Shown piece by piece: positions 15,297 through 23,792 of a stretch of 64,000 bases of DNA. The translations under genes and the position numbers were made by a program. Every line of letters starts with the position of its first letter. Positions within the stretch are counted from its first letter, which is position 1. The stretch comes from an uncultured Opitutia bacterium. Its GTDB lineage: Bacteria > Verrucomicrobiota > Verrucomicrobiia > Opitutales > UBA953. Location of the stretch: the NCBI GenBank assembly GCA_945957395.1, contig CAMFKE010000003.1, forward strand, positions 124,001-188,000, read 5' to 3'. The notes under the pieces were generated by a model. The model saw nothing but the letters and a program-made list of their open reading frames with translations. It was not told where the DNA came from and did not search any database.

Positions 15297-15953
15297 GTGA
15301 CCGCGAAAAACGCCCAAGCAGCCCCCACTCCGCCCTCGCTCGGCGATTTCCTTCTCCAGGCCCAGCGCGCCGACGCCCCCGAATCGTCCTTCGCGCTCAT
15401 CGCGCCCGACCTGCTTTCCGTGAAGGTGGACGGACGCCTGCGCGCGCGCGCCTCCGCCGTGCTCGCGGCCTCCGGCCAGGTGCGCGTCACCCCCGCCGCG
15501 CGTTTCGCCTCGCTCACGGGGCGCGACGAATCGGCAGGGCTTCTGGCGGCGGTGGACGGCAAGGGGCGCGTCGTGCTGGGAGAAACGGGCAAGACCATCA
15601 CGATACTCCAACTCAAGCGCGACGAGCACCTGGTGCTCGCCCCGCACGCGGTCCTCGCGCTGGAGGACACCGTGTCGTTCTCCCCGCTGCCCATTCGGCT
15701 GCCGCTGAAAAAGCCCGTGGAGTGGAGCGGACTTTCCCTGAAGGGGCCCGGCAAGGTCGCCTTCACCGTGCGCGGCACGCTGCACCCGCTTCGCGTCACG
15801 GCCGGAACCCCGGTTTTCGCCCGCACCGGAGCGGTCGTGGCGTGGACGGCCAACCTGGCCTCCATCGGACGCGCCGGGTCCGCCGGGGACACGCGCGTGG
15901 CGTTCGCTGGCGACGGCTTTGTGATGCTCCAGTCGGGGCAGGACGCGAAGTAA
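15297..15953 (+). CDS. AIM24-like (DUF124) family protein
   Basis: A 218-residue soluble protein predicted to be rich in beta-strands, with repeated short segments such as LLSVKVDGRLRARASAV, FASLTGRDESAGLL, LSLKGPGKVAFTVRG and VAFAGDGFVMLQSG. The glycine-rich turn followed by a valine-rich strand resembles the AIM24/DUF124 beta-fold found in many bacteria, where the function is unknown. The assignment is by general pattern only. The start is GTG at 15297; the region just upstream of it has no clear ribosome binding site. A gspF-like gene follows after 97 bases on the same strand, and the two may share a transcript. Confidence 0.5.
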   Translation: MTAKNAQAAPTPPSLGDFLLQAQRADAPESSFALIAPDLLSVKVDGRLRARASAVLAASGQVRVTPAARFASLTGRDESAGLLAAVDGKGRVVLGETGKTITILQLKRDEHLVLAPHAVLALEDTVSFSPLPIRLPLKKPVEWSGLSLKGPGKVAFTVRGTLHPLRVTAGTPVFARTGAVVAWTANLASIGRAGSAGDTRVAFAGDGFVMLQSGQDAK

Positions 15954-16050
15954 ACCTCGCCGCGGGCCAAGGGGCGACCCGCTCCGGGGCGGCCGAAATC
16001 CGCTTCCCCTCCACGGCCGGAGCCGGAAACATGCGGCCATCATTCACCCC

Positions 16051-17025
16051 ATGTTCCGCCTCGCCCCCTGGTATCGCCAGCTCGCCTCCCTCACCCGCGC
16101 CGGCATCACGATTCCCTCCGCCGTCAGTCAGGCCTATGGCCCCTCGCGACGCGCCCGCGAGGCGCTCGCCGAGGCGCTGGAACTCGGCGGAGACCCGCGC
16201 GAGGTGTGGCCGGACAGCGGGCTGCGACTGGCCGAGGCCGATTCGCTCCTGCTCGCCGCCGGCCAGCTCTCCGGGCGATTCCCCGATGTGTGCGACGACC
16301 TCGCCGAACGCCACGAGACGGCGGCCAGGCTGCGTTCGCGCATGTTCACCGCCGTCCTGTATCCACTTTTCCTCATACACGCCGCCCTCGCGCTCGGCCC
16401 GTTCATGGGAGGCGCCTCGGGCGGTGAAAACGGGAATCCGCCGGGGCTCGGCGAGATTCTCACGGGCGGCGCGCTGGGCGCGGTGTTCAACATCGCCGTG
16501 CTCTGGCTCGTCCTCGGCGGCGCCGTGTTCCTTTTGCGCCGTTTCCCCGACGCGCGCGCCAAGCTGGTGCGCCTGCTCCCCATCTGGAGCGGCGCGGCCC
16601 GAAACGCCTCGCTCGCCACCTTCGCGGGCACACTCGCCTCGCTCCTGCGCGCCGGCGTGGGCATCGGCCAGGCCTGGCACTTCGCCGGACGCGTGTCGGG
16701 CGACCCGCGCATCGCCGGCGCCTCCGCCAAGGTCGCGCGCGCGGTTGAGGATTTCGGCACGCCCCCGCGCGACACGCTGCGCACGCTCGACGACTTCCCT
16801 GGCGAGTTCGTCGCGCTCTACACGGCCGGCGAAATGAGCGGGTCGCTGGAGGCCCGCCTCGACGACCTGCGCCGGCGCCACGAGGACTCGGCGACCCTGC
16901 GCGCCACCTCCGCGGCCATCCTTTACCCCATCGTCATCACGGTCTTCATCATGCTCATGATCGCCGCCAAAATCCTCTCCTTCTGGTCCGGCTACTTCAA
17001 CAATCTCGGCAACCTCGGCAACTGA
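16051..17025 (+). CDS. Type II secretion/pilus inner-membrane protein, GspF-like
   Basis: The 324-residue protein has two copies of the T2SSF domain. The first covers about residues 5-120 (WYRQLASLTRAGITIPSAV and LAAGQLSGRFPDVCDDLAE), the second about 190-310 (TFAGTLASLLRAGVGIGQAW and YTAGEMSGSLEARLDDL). Three membrane segments are seen, the last close to the C-terminus. GspF/PilC proteins anchor the assembly ATPase of type II secretion or type IV pili. It is shorter than the usual 400 residues because it lacks the N-terminal extension. No GspE, G or D neighbours are present, so it is an orphan or the apparatus is encoded elsewhere. Confidence 0.82.
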   Translation: MFRLAPWYRQLASLTRAGITIPSAVSQAYGPSRRAREALAEALELGGDPREVWPDSGLRLAEADSLLLAAGQLSGRFPDVCDDLAERHETAARLRSRMFTAVLYPLFLIHAALALGPFMGGASGGENGNPPGLGEILTGGALGAVFNIAVLWLVLGGAVFLLRRFPDARAKLVRLLPIWSGAARNASLATFAGTLASLLRAGVGIGQAWHFAGRVSGDPRIAGASAKVARAVEDFGTPPRDTLRTLDDFPGEFVALYTAGEMSGSLEARLDDLRRRHEDSATLRATSAAILYPIVITVFIMLMIAAKILSFWSGYFNNLGNLGN

Positions 17026-17073
17026 AGCCGCATTGAGATGGCGCGGCGAGGACGCCGCACCCACGGGGGCAAC

Positions 17074-17115
17074 AAAAAGGCCGCGCGTCGCAGGGAGCGA
17101 CGGCGGCCTTTTTTC
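17074..17115. terminator. Bidirectional terminator between gspF-like gene and kbl
   Basis: AAAAAGGCCGC and GCGGCCTTTTTT form the outer stem, with a second GCGTCG/CGAC pairing inside. It lies between two convergent genes and has A- and T-tracts on opposite sides. Confidence 0.85.
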
Positions 17116-17135
17116 CTGAAAACCGGGGCGGGCGG

Positions 17136-18329
17136 TTAGCAGCCGACGGTCTTCTTGGCCTTGGCGAAGGCTTCGAGGGCCTGGTCGAGGTCTTCCTTGG
17201 TGTGGGCGGCCGAGATCTGCGTGCGGATGCGGGCGAGGCCCTTGGGGACGACCGGGTAGAAGAAGCCGACGGCGTAGACGCCGTTGTCGAGGAGGGCCTG
17301 CGAGAACTTCTGGGCCACCACGGCGTCGCCGAGCATGACGGGGACGATGGGGTGCTCGCCGGGCTGGAGCTTGAAGCCGAGCTCGGTGAGGCCCTTGCGC
17401 CAGTAGGCGGCGTTGCTCATCACGCGGTCGCGGTACTCGGTGGTGCGGGTGAGCAGGTCGAACACGGCCAGCGTCGCGGCGCACAGCGAGGGCGCGAGGG
17501 AGTTCGAGAAGAGGTAGGGGCGGCTGTGCTGGCGCAGGATCTCGACGCACTCCTTCTTGCCGGAGATGTAGCCGCCGGAGGCGCCGCCGAGGGCCTTGCC
17601 GAAGGTGCCGGTGATGAGGTCGATGCGGCCCATGGCGTTGCAGTGCTCGTGGGTGCCGCGGCCGCGCTTGCCGAGGAAGCCGACGGCGTGGGAGTCGTCC
17701 ATCATGAGCATGGCCTGGTGCTTGTCGCAGACATCGGCGATCTTGTCCATGGGGGCGATGAAGCCGTCCATCGAGAACACGCCGTCGGTGGCGACCATCT
17801 TGAGGCGCGCGCCGGCGGCGGTGGCCTCGCCGAGCTTGGCGTCGAGTTCGGCGAGGTCGCAGTTGGCGTAGCGGTAGCGCTGGGCCTTGCACAGGCGGAT
17901 GCCGTCGATGATGGAGGCGTGGTTGAGGGCGTCGGAGACGATGGCGTCCTCGGGGCCGAGGAGGGTCTCGAAGAGGCCGCCGTTGGCGTCGAAGCAGGAG
18001 GAGTAAAGGATGGTGTCCTCGGTGCCGAGGAACTCGGAGACCTTCTCCTCGAGCTGCTTGTGGAGGGACTGGGTGCCGCAGATGAAGCGCACGGAGGCCA
18101 CGCCGTAGCCCCACTTCTCGAGCGACTTGGCGGCGGCGGCCTTCACCTCGGGATGGTCGGCCAGGCCGAGGTAGTTGTTGGCGCACATGTTGATCACGGT
18201 GCGTCCGTCGTTGAGCACGACGCGGTTGCCCTGGGCGCCGGCGATGAGACGCTCCTGCTTGTAGAGGCCGGCGGCGCGGATTTCCGCGAGGCGGCTGTCG
18301 TATTGTTCCTTGGCCTTGGGGGAGAACAT
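17136..18329 (-). CDS. kbl: 2-amino-3-ketobutyrate coenzyme A ligase
   Basis: Kbl cleaves 2-amino-3-ketobutyrate with CoA to glycine and acetyl-CoA, completing threonine breakdown begun by Tdh. The 397-residue PLP enzyme of the alpha-oxoamine synthase family begins [17 protein letters not shown]. It shows [33 protein letters not shown], the PLP-contacting [18 protein letters not shown] and the lysine motif [15 protein letters not shown] around residue 245. Length matches E. coli Kbl (398). The tdh gene lies 12.6 kb away and in the opposite orientation, so the pair is not an operon here. It is transcribed toward the terminator at 17074-17115. Confidence 0.95.
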   Translation of the reverse strand: MFSPKAKEQYDSRLAEIRAAGLYKQERLIAGAQGNRVVLNDGRTVINMCANNYLGLADHPEVKAAAAKSLEKWGYGVASVRFICGTQSLHKQLEEKVSEFLGTEDTILYSSCFDANGGLFETLLGPEDAIVSDALNHASIIDGIRLCKAQRYRYANCDLAELDAKLGEATAAGARLKMVATDGVFSMDGFIAPMDKIADVCDKHQAMLMMDDSHAVGFLGKRGRGTHEHCNAMGRIDLITGTFGKALGGASGGYISGKKECVEILRQHSRPYLFSNSLAPSLCAATLAVFDLLTRTTEYRDRVMSNAAYWRKGLTELGFKLQPGEHPIVPVMLGDAVVAQKFSQALLDNGVYAVGFFYPVVPKGLARIRTQISAAHTKEDLDQALEAFAKAKKTVGC

Positions 18330-18511
18330 GGTGGTGGGGGAAAACGGTTAAAGGTTTGGCAAACTGGAAATTCGGGGGACAGGGGCGAGCGTGATTTAAC
18401 ACGGGACGCCCCGAGGGCCCGCGCCCCGGGGCGGCGGACCGGCCCCCCTTGGCCGCGGCAAGCCGCGTCCGGCCCGTGCCTCAAGCGGTTCGTGCGCCCC
18501 GCCGAGCGCGC

Positions 18512-18958
18512 TCAGGACTGACCGCCGAAGGAGGCGAAATCGTCGAGATCGAGCACCTCGAACCAGGTGCCGACATCGTCGCGGTGGGCGCCGGAAGCGC
18601 GGTGGTAGCGGTTGAAGGTGTCGCGGCTGTCAGGGTTCTCCGGCACGCGCGCGTCCTGGTAGCGCGACCACTCCGCGATTTCCGAAGGGGTGCGGGCGTT
18701 GCGGGCGTTCTCGCGAATCCACTTGAGCAATTCGCCGTCGCCGAGGCCCTTGGCCACCTCGGCCTTGAGCGCCTCGGGGTCGATGCCGGCGAAGGTCAGG
18801 AAATGCCGGTCGAGCGAGCAGGCGTAGTGGTAGTCGCCGTTCGTGCCGGCCAGGGTGGCGCGGCACTTGTCGAGCATGCGCGGCAGGATGGCGTAACCGC
18901 CCAGTCGCACGCGGGCGCTGCGCGGGGGGCGTTTCGTGAGGTCGGTGACGGGAATCAT
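18512..18958 (-). CDS. DUF5069 family protein
   Basis: A 148-residue soluble protein of unknown function. It begins MIPVTDLTKRPPRSARVRLG and continues with GYAILPRMLDKCRATLAG and YHYACSLDRHFLTFAGID. A later segment reads ELLKWIRENARNARTPSEI. This order is the DUF5069 pattern that I associate with Verrucomicrobiota and Planctomycetota. No catalytic motif is obvious. The divergent neighbour, an N-carbamoylputrescine amidase-like gene, starts 130 bases away, and the two could share a promoter region. Kbl follows downstream on the same strand after a 182-base gap. Confidence 0.75.
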   Translation of the reverse strand: MIPVTDLTKRPPRSARVRLGGYAILPRMLDKCRATLAGTNGDYHYACSLDRHFLTFAGIDPEALKAEVAKGLGDGELLKWIRENARNARTPSEIAEWSRYQDARVPENPDSRDTFNRYHRASGAHRDDVGTWFEVLDLDDFASFGGQS

Positions 18959-19087
18959 GGCGACAGTGAAAGCCCGCCCGACGCGCGATGCCAAGCGCGC
19001 AAAGCCGGCGCCGGAGCGCGCGCGAAATCGAGGACGCACGGGCATTTTGAACTTTGCACCGGCCGCGGGGCCTTTTGTCATCCGCGC

Positions 19088-19966
19088 ATGGCCACCCGCT
19101 CCGACATCGTCCCCATCGGTCTCATCCAGCTGACCGCCGAAGACACGCCCGCCGCAAACCTGCGCAAGACGCTGCCCCGCATCGAGGAGGCCGCCGCGAA
19201 GGGCGCGAAGATCATCGGCCTGCAGGAGATGTTCACCACGAAGTACTTCTGCACCGAGCAGAATGTGAAGCACTTCGAGCTGGCGGAGAGCATCCCCGGC
19301 CCGATCACGAGCGAGCTCATGGCCGCCGCCAAGAAGCTCGGCGTGGTCATCGTGGCGCCCATGTTCGAGGCGCGCGGCAGCGAGGTTTTCCACAACACCG
19401 CCGCCATCATCGACGCCGACGGCACCTACCTGGGCAAGTACCGCAAGATGCACATCCCGCAGGACCCGGGCTTCGAGGAGAAGTTCTACTTCACCCCCGG
19501 CGACCTCGGCTACCGCACCTGGCGCACCGCCTTCGGCGACATCGGCGTGCTCATCTGCTGGGACCAGTGGTACCCCGAGGCCGCCCGACTCACCGCGCTC
19601 GCCGGCGCCCAGATCCTCTTCTACCCCACCGCCATCGGCTGGCTCCCCGAGGAGAAGGCTTCGCTCGGCAAAGCCCAGCACTGCGCCTGGGAGACCGTGC
19701 AGCGCGGCCACGCCGTGGCCAACGGCTGCTATGTCGCCGCCACCAACCGCGTGGGCCGCGAGGGCGACTCCGAATTCTGGGGTCAGTCGTTCGTCGCCAA
19801 CCCCTACGGCGAAATCATCGCCCGCGCCTCCGTGGACAAGGAGGAGGTCATGGTCGTGCCCTGCGACCTCGGCGTGCAGCGCGAGTTCCGCCGCATCTGG
19901 CCCTTCTTCCGCGACCGCCGCATCGACACCTACGCCGACATCACGAAGCGCCTGCGCGACGAGTGA
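19088..19966 (+). CDS. aguB: Carbon-nitrogen hydrolase, N-carbamoylputrescine amidase
   Basis: AguB hydrolyses N-carbamoylputrescine to putrescine, ammonia and CO2 in the agmatine route to polyamines. The 292-residue nitrilase-superfamily protein has the catalytic triad in context: glutamate in GLQEMFTTKYFC, lysine in LGKYRKMHIPQDPGFEEKFY, and cysteine in GVLICWDQWYPEAARL. The aromatic and acidic residues around these motifs are those of AguB rather than of general nitrilases. Agmatine deiminase (AguA), the usual partner, is not in the window. A strong terminator follows at 20001. An alternative would be a beta-ureidopropionase, which is less likely. Confidence 0.88.
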   Translation: MATRSDIVPIGLIQLTAEDTPAANLRKTLPRIEEAAAKGAKIIGLQEMFTTKYFCTEQNVKHFELAESIPGPITSELMAAAKKLGVVIVAPMFEARGSEVFHNTAAIIDADGTYLGKYRKMHIPQDPGFEEKFYFTPGDLGYRTWRTAFGDIGVLICWDQWYPEAARLTALAGAQILFYPTAIGWLPEEKASLGKAQHCAWETVQRGHAVANGCYVAATNRVGREGDSEFWGQSFVANPYGEIIARASVDKEEVMVVPCDLGVQREFRRIWPFFRDRRIDTYADITKRLRDE

Positions 19967-20000
19967 ACGGGCGCGCCCGAGGTGCGCGTTTCAAGTTTCA

Positions 20001-20035
20001 AGCCCGGTGCGTCTCTGAGCGCATCGGGCTTTTTT
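20001..20035 (+). terminator. Intrinsic terminator after the amidase gene
   Basis: AGCCCGGTGCG and CGCATCGGGCTTTTTT form an 11-bp stem with one wobble pair and a T-run, about 35 bases past the stop codon. Confidence 0.85.
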
Positions 20036-20055
20036 AATCGAGGCCGGTCGAGCCG

Positions 20056-21156
20056 CTAGGCGCGGGGAGGGCCGATGGTGCCGCCCGCGATATAGTCCGG
20101 GGTGATGAGGCGCGGCTGCCCGTCAGGCGGCGTGCGGTGCTTGAGGATGTCGAGCGTGAGGCGCGCCACCTTGTCCACATACTTCTCGGGGGAGCGACCG
20201 TAGCAGGTGACGCTGGGAATGAGCATGCCGAACACCGGATCGTCCGCGAGCGCCACAATGGAGACATCGTCGGGGATCTTGAGCCCGTGGCGTGCGGAAA
20301 GTCCGGATACGAGGCCGATGGTGAACCGGTTCCAGCAGGTGAGCACCGCCGTCGCGCCGCCGGGCTCCCTCAGCAGGGGCAGCAGGCTCCTGGCGATCCA
20401 CACGGGCAGGTCCGCCCGGTCCATCGGGTGACGCATGACGGCGTCCTTGCGGCCCCCGGCGTCGAGGAAGCCGGCGAGCACCGTGCGCTGCCCGGCGAGC
20501 TCGATGTCGGGCAGGGCCAGCACGATGCGCGCGGGGTCGTGCCCGAGCCGCTTGAGTTCGCCGAAAGCGTGGCGCGCCGCGGGGGCGTAATCGGAATCCA
20601 CGCCGTAAAGCAGGGCGCCGGGCGCCGGCGTGCCCATGACCACGCACGGCACGGACTGCTTCGCAAACCAACGCTGCACCGCCTCGGGAGTCTGATGCAG
20701 CAGGTAGAGCGACGCCGGCAGACCTTTCACCAACGGCCCCAGGAAGTTCTCGGCGTCGCGCCGGTGGAAGCAGGCGCCGTGTCGGAAGACCAGTTCGAGC
20801 CCCTCGGCGGAAAGGCGCTGCTCCAACAGTCGCACGGCCTCCATCGCGGCCGCCGAAAGGTCGCCGAAGTTTTGTGAGGAAAAAAGCACGACGCGCGAAC
20901 TCCCGGGCGGTGGCGCCGACGGACAGGCGCGCGAGGCGTCCAGGATGCGCGTGGTGCGCCGGTCGCGCCGCTCGATCACGCCGTCGGCCGCCAGCGCCTC
21001 GAGCGCCGTGCGCAACACCGGCCTGCTCACCTTGAGGGTGTCGGCGAGGATGCGCTCGCCGGGCAGCACGTCGCGGTAGTCGCCGCGCGCGATGGCCTCG
21101 CGCAGGTGCGTCTCGACGGAGTCGTGCAGCGGCTTGCGGATGAAGGCGTTTTTCAC
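20056..21156 (-). CDS. GntR-type regulator with LacI-like effector domain
   Basis: The 366-residue protein joins an N-terminal winged-helix DNA-binding domain of the GntR type (residues 1-75; GERILADTLKVSRPVLRTAL is the helix-turn-helix) to a periplasmic-binding-protein-like domain of the LacI/GalR kind (about 88-360; GVDSDYAPAARHAFGELKRL, then PDDVSIVALADDPVFGMLIP). This layout is that of AraR-like sugar regulators. The start codon is GTG. The likely ligand is a sugar or glycan fragment. No transporter or catabolic operon is adjacent, although a secreted SGNH-type hydrolase gene lies 0.9 kb away. Autoregulation from the short upstream gap is possible. Confidence 0.85.
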   Translation of the reverse strand: MKNAFIRKPLHDSVETHLREAIARGDYRDVLPGERILADTLKVSRPVLRTALEALAADGVIERRDRRTTRILDASRACPSAPPPGSSRVVLFSSQNFGDLSAAAMEAVRLLEQRLSAEGLELVFRHGACFHRRDAENFLGPLVKGLPASLYLLHQTPEAVQRWFAKQSVPCVVMGTPAPGALLYGVDSDYAPAARHAFGELKRLGHDPARIVLALPDIELAGQRTVLAGFLDAGGRKDAVMRHPMDRADLPVWIARSLLPLLREPGGATAVLTCWNRFTIGLVSGLSARHGLKIPDDVSIVALADDPVFGMLIPSVTCYGRSPEKYVDKVARLTLDILKHRTPPDGQPRLITPDYIAGGTIGPPRA

Positions 21157-21209
21157 GGCCTCAGGTTAGTCGCGAAACGGGCCTGTGTCCGGTTCGGTTT
21201 CCGGGGCGA

Positions 21210-21932
21210 TCACGCCTCCTGCCCGGGCGGAGGCGGAAGAGGAATCGATGGTGCCGGCGCGCGCCTACGCTTCGCCACAACCACGCCGGTCGCGCCCAGC
21301 GCGAGGAGCGCCACGGCGGACACCCCGATGCGAAGCGGCCACGGGGAGCCGCCCGACGGGGACTGCAAGACCAACTCGATGGTCGGCGGGACCGTGCTGA
21401 AGGGCGTGTAGTCCTTGCCCAGCATCGCATAGCCGGGGGGCACGAAGGTCGAACTCAGGCCCAGCCCGGCGAGTCCCAGCGGAGAGCCGGCAGGCTGCTC
21501 ACTCTCAAAGGCGAACCAAAGGGGCGCATCCATCGGGATGGTCGTGGCTTCGAAGCGGTAGGTCTGCGTGGAGCCCAAAGGGACCCCTGCGGGCGGATCC
21601 CAGCGCAGCGCGTTGGCCGAGCAGGCGACCAGCTTGGTGCGCTCCGCCGAATCGTACGCCTTCAGGTACAGCGGCTTATCATCAAGGCCGACCGTCGTGG
21701 CCTTGTCGCGCGCCGTCAGGGTCACGCTCAGAAGCCGCACCGGCGTCAGGGGGACGGCCTTCTCGCCATCGGTGAACTCGACATTGAAGCCGGCCTCGCC
21801 GGGATTGAGCACAAACCCGGTGACGCGCACGGCGCGGTTATCGGAGGGACCGGAGGCCAGCCGGATATCCGCGCGCAACGGAGCGAATGCGGCTAGCAAC
21901 AGGGCGAGAGGGAGAATGGGCCGGGATAGCAT
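21210..21932 (-). CDS. Secreted or membrane-anchored protein of unknown function
   Basis: I do not recognise this 240-residue protein. It begins with a signal peptide (MLSRPILPLALLLAAFAPLRA). An extracytoplasmic domain rich in beta-strands follows (about residues 22-195; FNVEFTDGEKAVPLTPVRLL and TTIPMDAPLWFAFESE are examples). A hydrophobic segment near residues 202-222 (GVSAVALLALGATGVVVA) is followed by KRRR and a proline-rich tail. The topology is that of a single-pass anchored periplasmic or surface protein. It lies upstream of the GntR-type regulator on the same strand and after a PEP-CTERM gene, so it may share the cell-surface theme of the region. Confidence 0.7.
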   Translation of the reverse strand: MLSRPILPLALLLAAFAPLRADIRLASGPSDNRAVRVTGFVLNPGEAGFNVEFTDGEKAVPLTPVRLLSVTLTARDKATTVGLDDKPLYLKAYDSAERTKLVACSANALRWDPPAGVPLGSTQTYRFEATTIPMDAPLWFAFESEQPAGSPLGLAGLGLSSTFVPPGYAMLGKDYTPFSTVPPTIELVLQSPSGGSPWPLRIGVSAVALLALGATGVVVAKRRRAPAPSIPLPPPPGQEA

Positions 21933-22017
21933 CGCAGGATTGTTTTTTGGAATTTCCGCGAGGTCACGAACCTTTGGCGCCGGCCCGCCCCACTAGAAGA
22001 AAAGCCAATAGGCGCAC

Positions 22018-23553
22018 TCAGACGGCCTTGCGTCGGCGGCGGGCGAACACCGCCACGGCCAGCCCCGCGGCCCCCATCAGCCCGTAGGCGGACGGCTCCG
22101 GCACGGCGGCCAAGGAAGCGGCGGCATACGCGCCGGTGGTGTCGATGGAGACCGACTTCACGATGGCCGCGGTCGTCTCGCTGCTCGTGTAATTGCCCAA
22201 CAGAAGCTTGTTGGAACCGGCCACGGCGGAGGAGCCGGCAAGGGATTCGCCGATGAGCATGCCGTCGCGCCACACCTGGTAAGCGGCGCCATCATACACC
22301 AGGCGGAACGAGTGAAACCCGTCGGTGTTCGCGTTGTAGTCCAGCACGCTGGTGTATGCGTTCGCGCCGGTGTAGCCCCAGGCGGTCTTGTCGGCGTACA
22401 CACGAAGGAATCCGGCAACCGCTCCGCCCGTACCATCGTCGGCCCAGAATACGAAGTTGTTATTGGTGCCGCCGGCGAGCATCTGCAGTTCGACCTCCAC
22501 CGAGTAGGTCGCGCCGGAGGCGATAGCCCAGTTGCTCTGCAGCACGGATGCTCCGCCCGACGCGTTCAGCGCCATCGTGCCGCCCGTACCCACGCTCCAT
22601 CCGGTGCCGGTGCGGTACAGCGCGGTTCCGGCCGTCGTTCCGGGCAGGGAAGTCACCCGCTGTGTGACGAACGCTGCGGCATCACGACGGACCAGGCCGA
22701 CCGTGCGCGGCCCCAGTCCAAGCGCCGCTGCGATGTTGTTGGCGACAACCTTCTGGCCCTGTGCGCTTGGGTGAGTGCCGTCGTGGGTAGAGGCACCGGA
22801 TGCGGGGTCAAAGCCATGTCGGATATCGACATAGGACACTGAGGAAGTCCCGGTAGACAGATTGTTCGCAGCCAATGAAGCGTTCAGATTGCTCACGGCT
22901 GACTGCATCGTGGTGGTGAATGAAGCCGCCGGCGGAACCGACAGCAGATACACCCTTACATTCGGGTTTTTCTGCTGAAGTTGCTGAACCATCAAAGAAA
23001 TGTTGGCGTATGTCGCATCACCTGTCGTGTCCTTGGGACCTCCGCTGCTTCCGATATCATTGGTCCCCAACAAGATAAACGCAGTATCCGGGGTATAAGT
23101 AGCGCCGGAATAGGTCGCCGTGGAAATATTGGTCGTCGTCATGCCAGTGGAGTCCCCGTTCACCTGATAGGTGTTCGTCAGGCCCAGCCAATTGGAGAGC
23201 ACGCCGCTCCCAAGGTTGTTTGTATTGTATCGCCCGGAGGGAAGGGCGACAGCGCCGCTTTCCCACGAGGCACGCCACCCCCAGTGACCATCATGCACAT
23301 TCGAGAAGGTCTGCCCTTGGTAACTCGGAATAGTGCCGGCGTTGTTCTGGTAGGCGCCCGTTTGCGAGCCGACAAAGGTATGACCGACATTATTATCAAC
23401 CAGGTACTTCCACACCTCATAGCGGTAGCTAGCATAACCGGCCCCGCCCTGTGTGATAGAGTCTCCATAAAAAACCGTATTGCCGAGGTCCAGCGCGCTG
23501 GCGGTGGAGGCGGCGGCCAAGAGGGCGAAGGGAATCAGACGGGAGGGGCGCAT
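22018..23553 (-). CDS. Secreted SGNH/GDSL hydrolase with LamG-like region and PEP-CTERM tail
   Basis: The 511-residue protein has a signal peptide, then an SGNH esterase domain (about residues 25-260). Catalytic blocks are YGDSITQGG (serine), LLGTNDIGSSGG (asparagine) and THDGTHPSAQGQ (Asp and His). A second domain (about 310-470; WGYTGANAY, FHSFRLVYDGAAYQVWRDG) looks like a concanavalin-type LamG fold. The C-terminus has VPEPSAYGLMGAAGLAVAVF then RRRRKAV, a PEP-CTERM exosortase sorting signal. The enzyme probably de-esterifies a polysaccharide at the cell surface. Asparagine and threonine content is high compared with its neighbours, which suits an exported protein. The exosortase is not in the window. 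Confidence 0.9.
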   Translation of the reverse strand: MRPSRLIPFALLAAASTASALDLGNTVFYGDSITQGGAGYASYRYEVWKYLVDNNVGHTFVGSQTGAYQNNAGTIPSYQGQTFSNVHDGHWGWRASWESGAVALPSGRYNTNNLGSGVLSNWLGLTNTYQVNGDSTGMTTTNISTATYSGATYTPDTAFILLGTNDIGSSGGPKDTTGDATYANISLMVQQLQQKNPNVRVYLLSVPPAASFTTTMQSAVSNLNASLAANNLSTGTSSVSYVDIRHGFDPASGASTHDGTHPSAQGQKVVANNIAAALGLGPRTVGLVRRDAAAFVTQRVTSLPGTTAGTALYRTGTGWSVGTGGTMALNASGGASVLQSNWAIASGATYSVEVELQMLAGGTNNNFVFWADDGTGGAVAGFLRVYADKTAWGYTGANAYTSVLDYNANTDGFHSFRLVYDGAAYQVWRDGMLIGESLAGSSAVAGSNKLLLGNYTSSETTAAIVKSVSIDTTGAYAAASLAAVPEPSAYGLMGAAGLAVAVFARRRRKAV

Positions 23554-23625
23554 GAGAGTTGGGGGGTAGAAAACGAGGGGGAAAAGGGAACGGACCGAAA
23601 AACTGAAACGAAGGGAGCTGAACGA

Positions 23626-23664
23626 CGACGCCCCCGTCTCCGAGGGGGAGAAGCGGGGGCGTCG
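23626..23664 (-). terminator. Hairpin between the two PEP-CTERM genes
   Basis: CGACGCCCCCG (23626-23636) and CGGGGGCGTCG (23654-23664) pair perfectly over 11 bases with a 17-base loop. No clear T-run follows in the minus direction, so it may be a terminator of the gene at 23793-24563 or a leader structure of the next gene. Confidence 0.5.
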
Positions 23665-23792
23665 AGGAACGGCGATGGGGGGGGGAATCTCAAAGCACCA
23701 TCACCGTCCGATATATGAAATCATCCATTGCCGAACTCACGCCCGCCGCTCCGAGGATTCATCGGAGGACCGGGGCTGCGCCTGGGCGCAAA

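Noticed and set aside
15186-16043. N-terminal extension of the nucleosidase frame on the minus strand.
   Set aside because: It would run through the AIM24-like gene. The nucleosidase is complete from 15185.
17202-18521. Long open frame antisense to kbl.
   Set aside because: It is a low-complexity Gly/Val/Asp-rich translation, typical of the antisense of a GC-rich gene. The same applies to frames antisense to ahcY (32206-33735), metK (33809-35050), tdh (3275-4588) and atpA (60298-61782).
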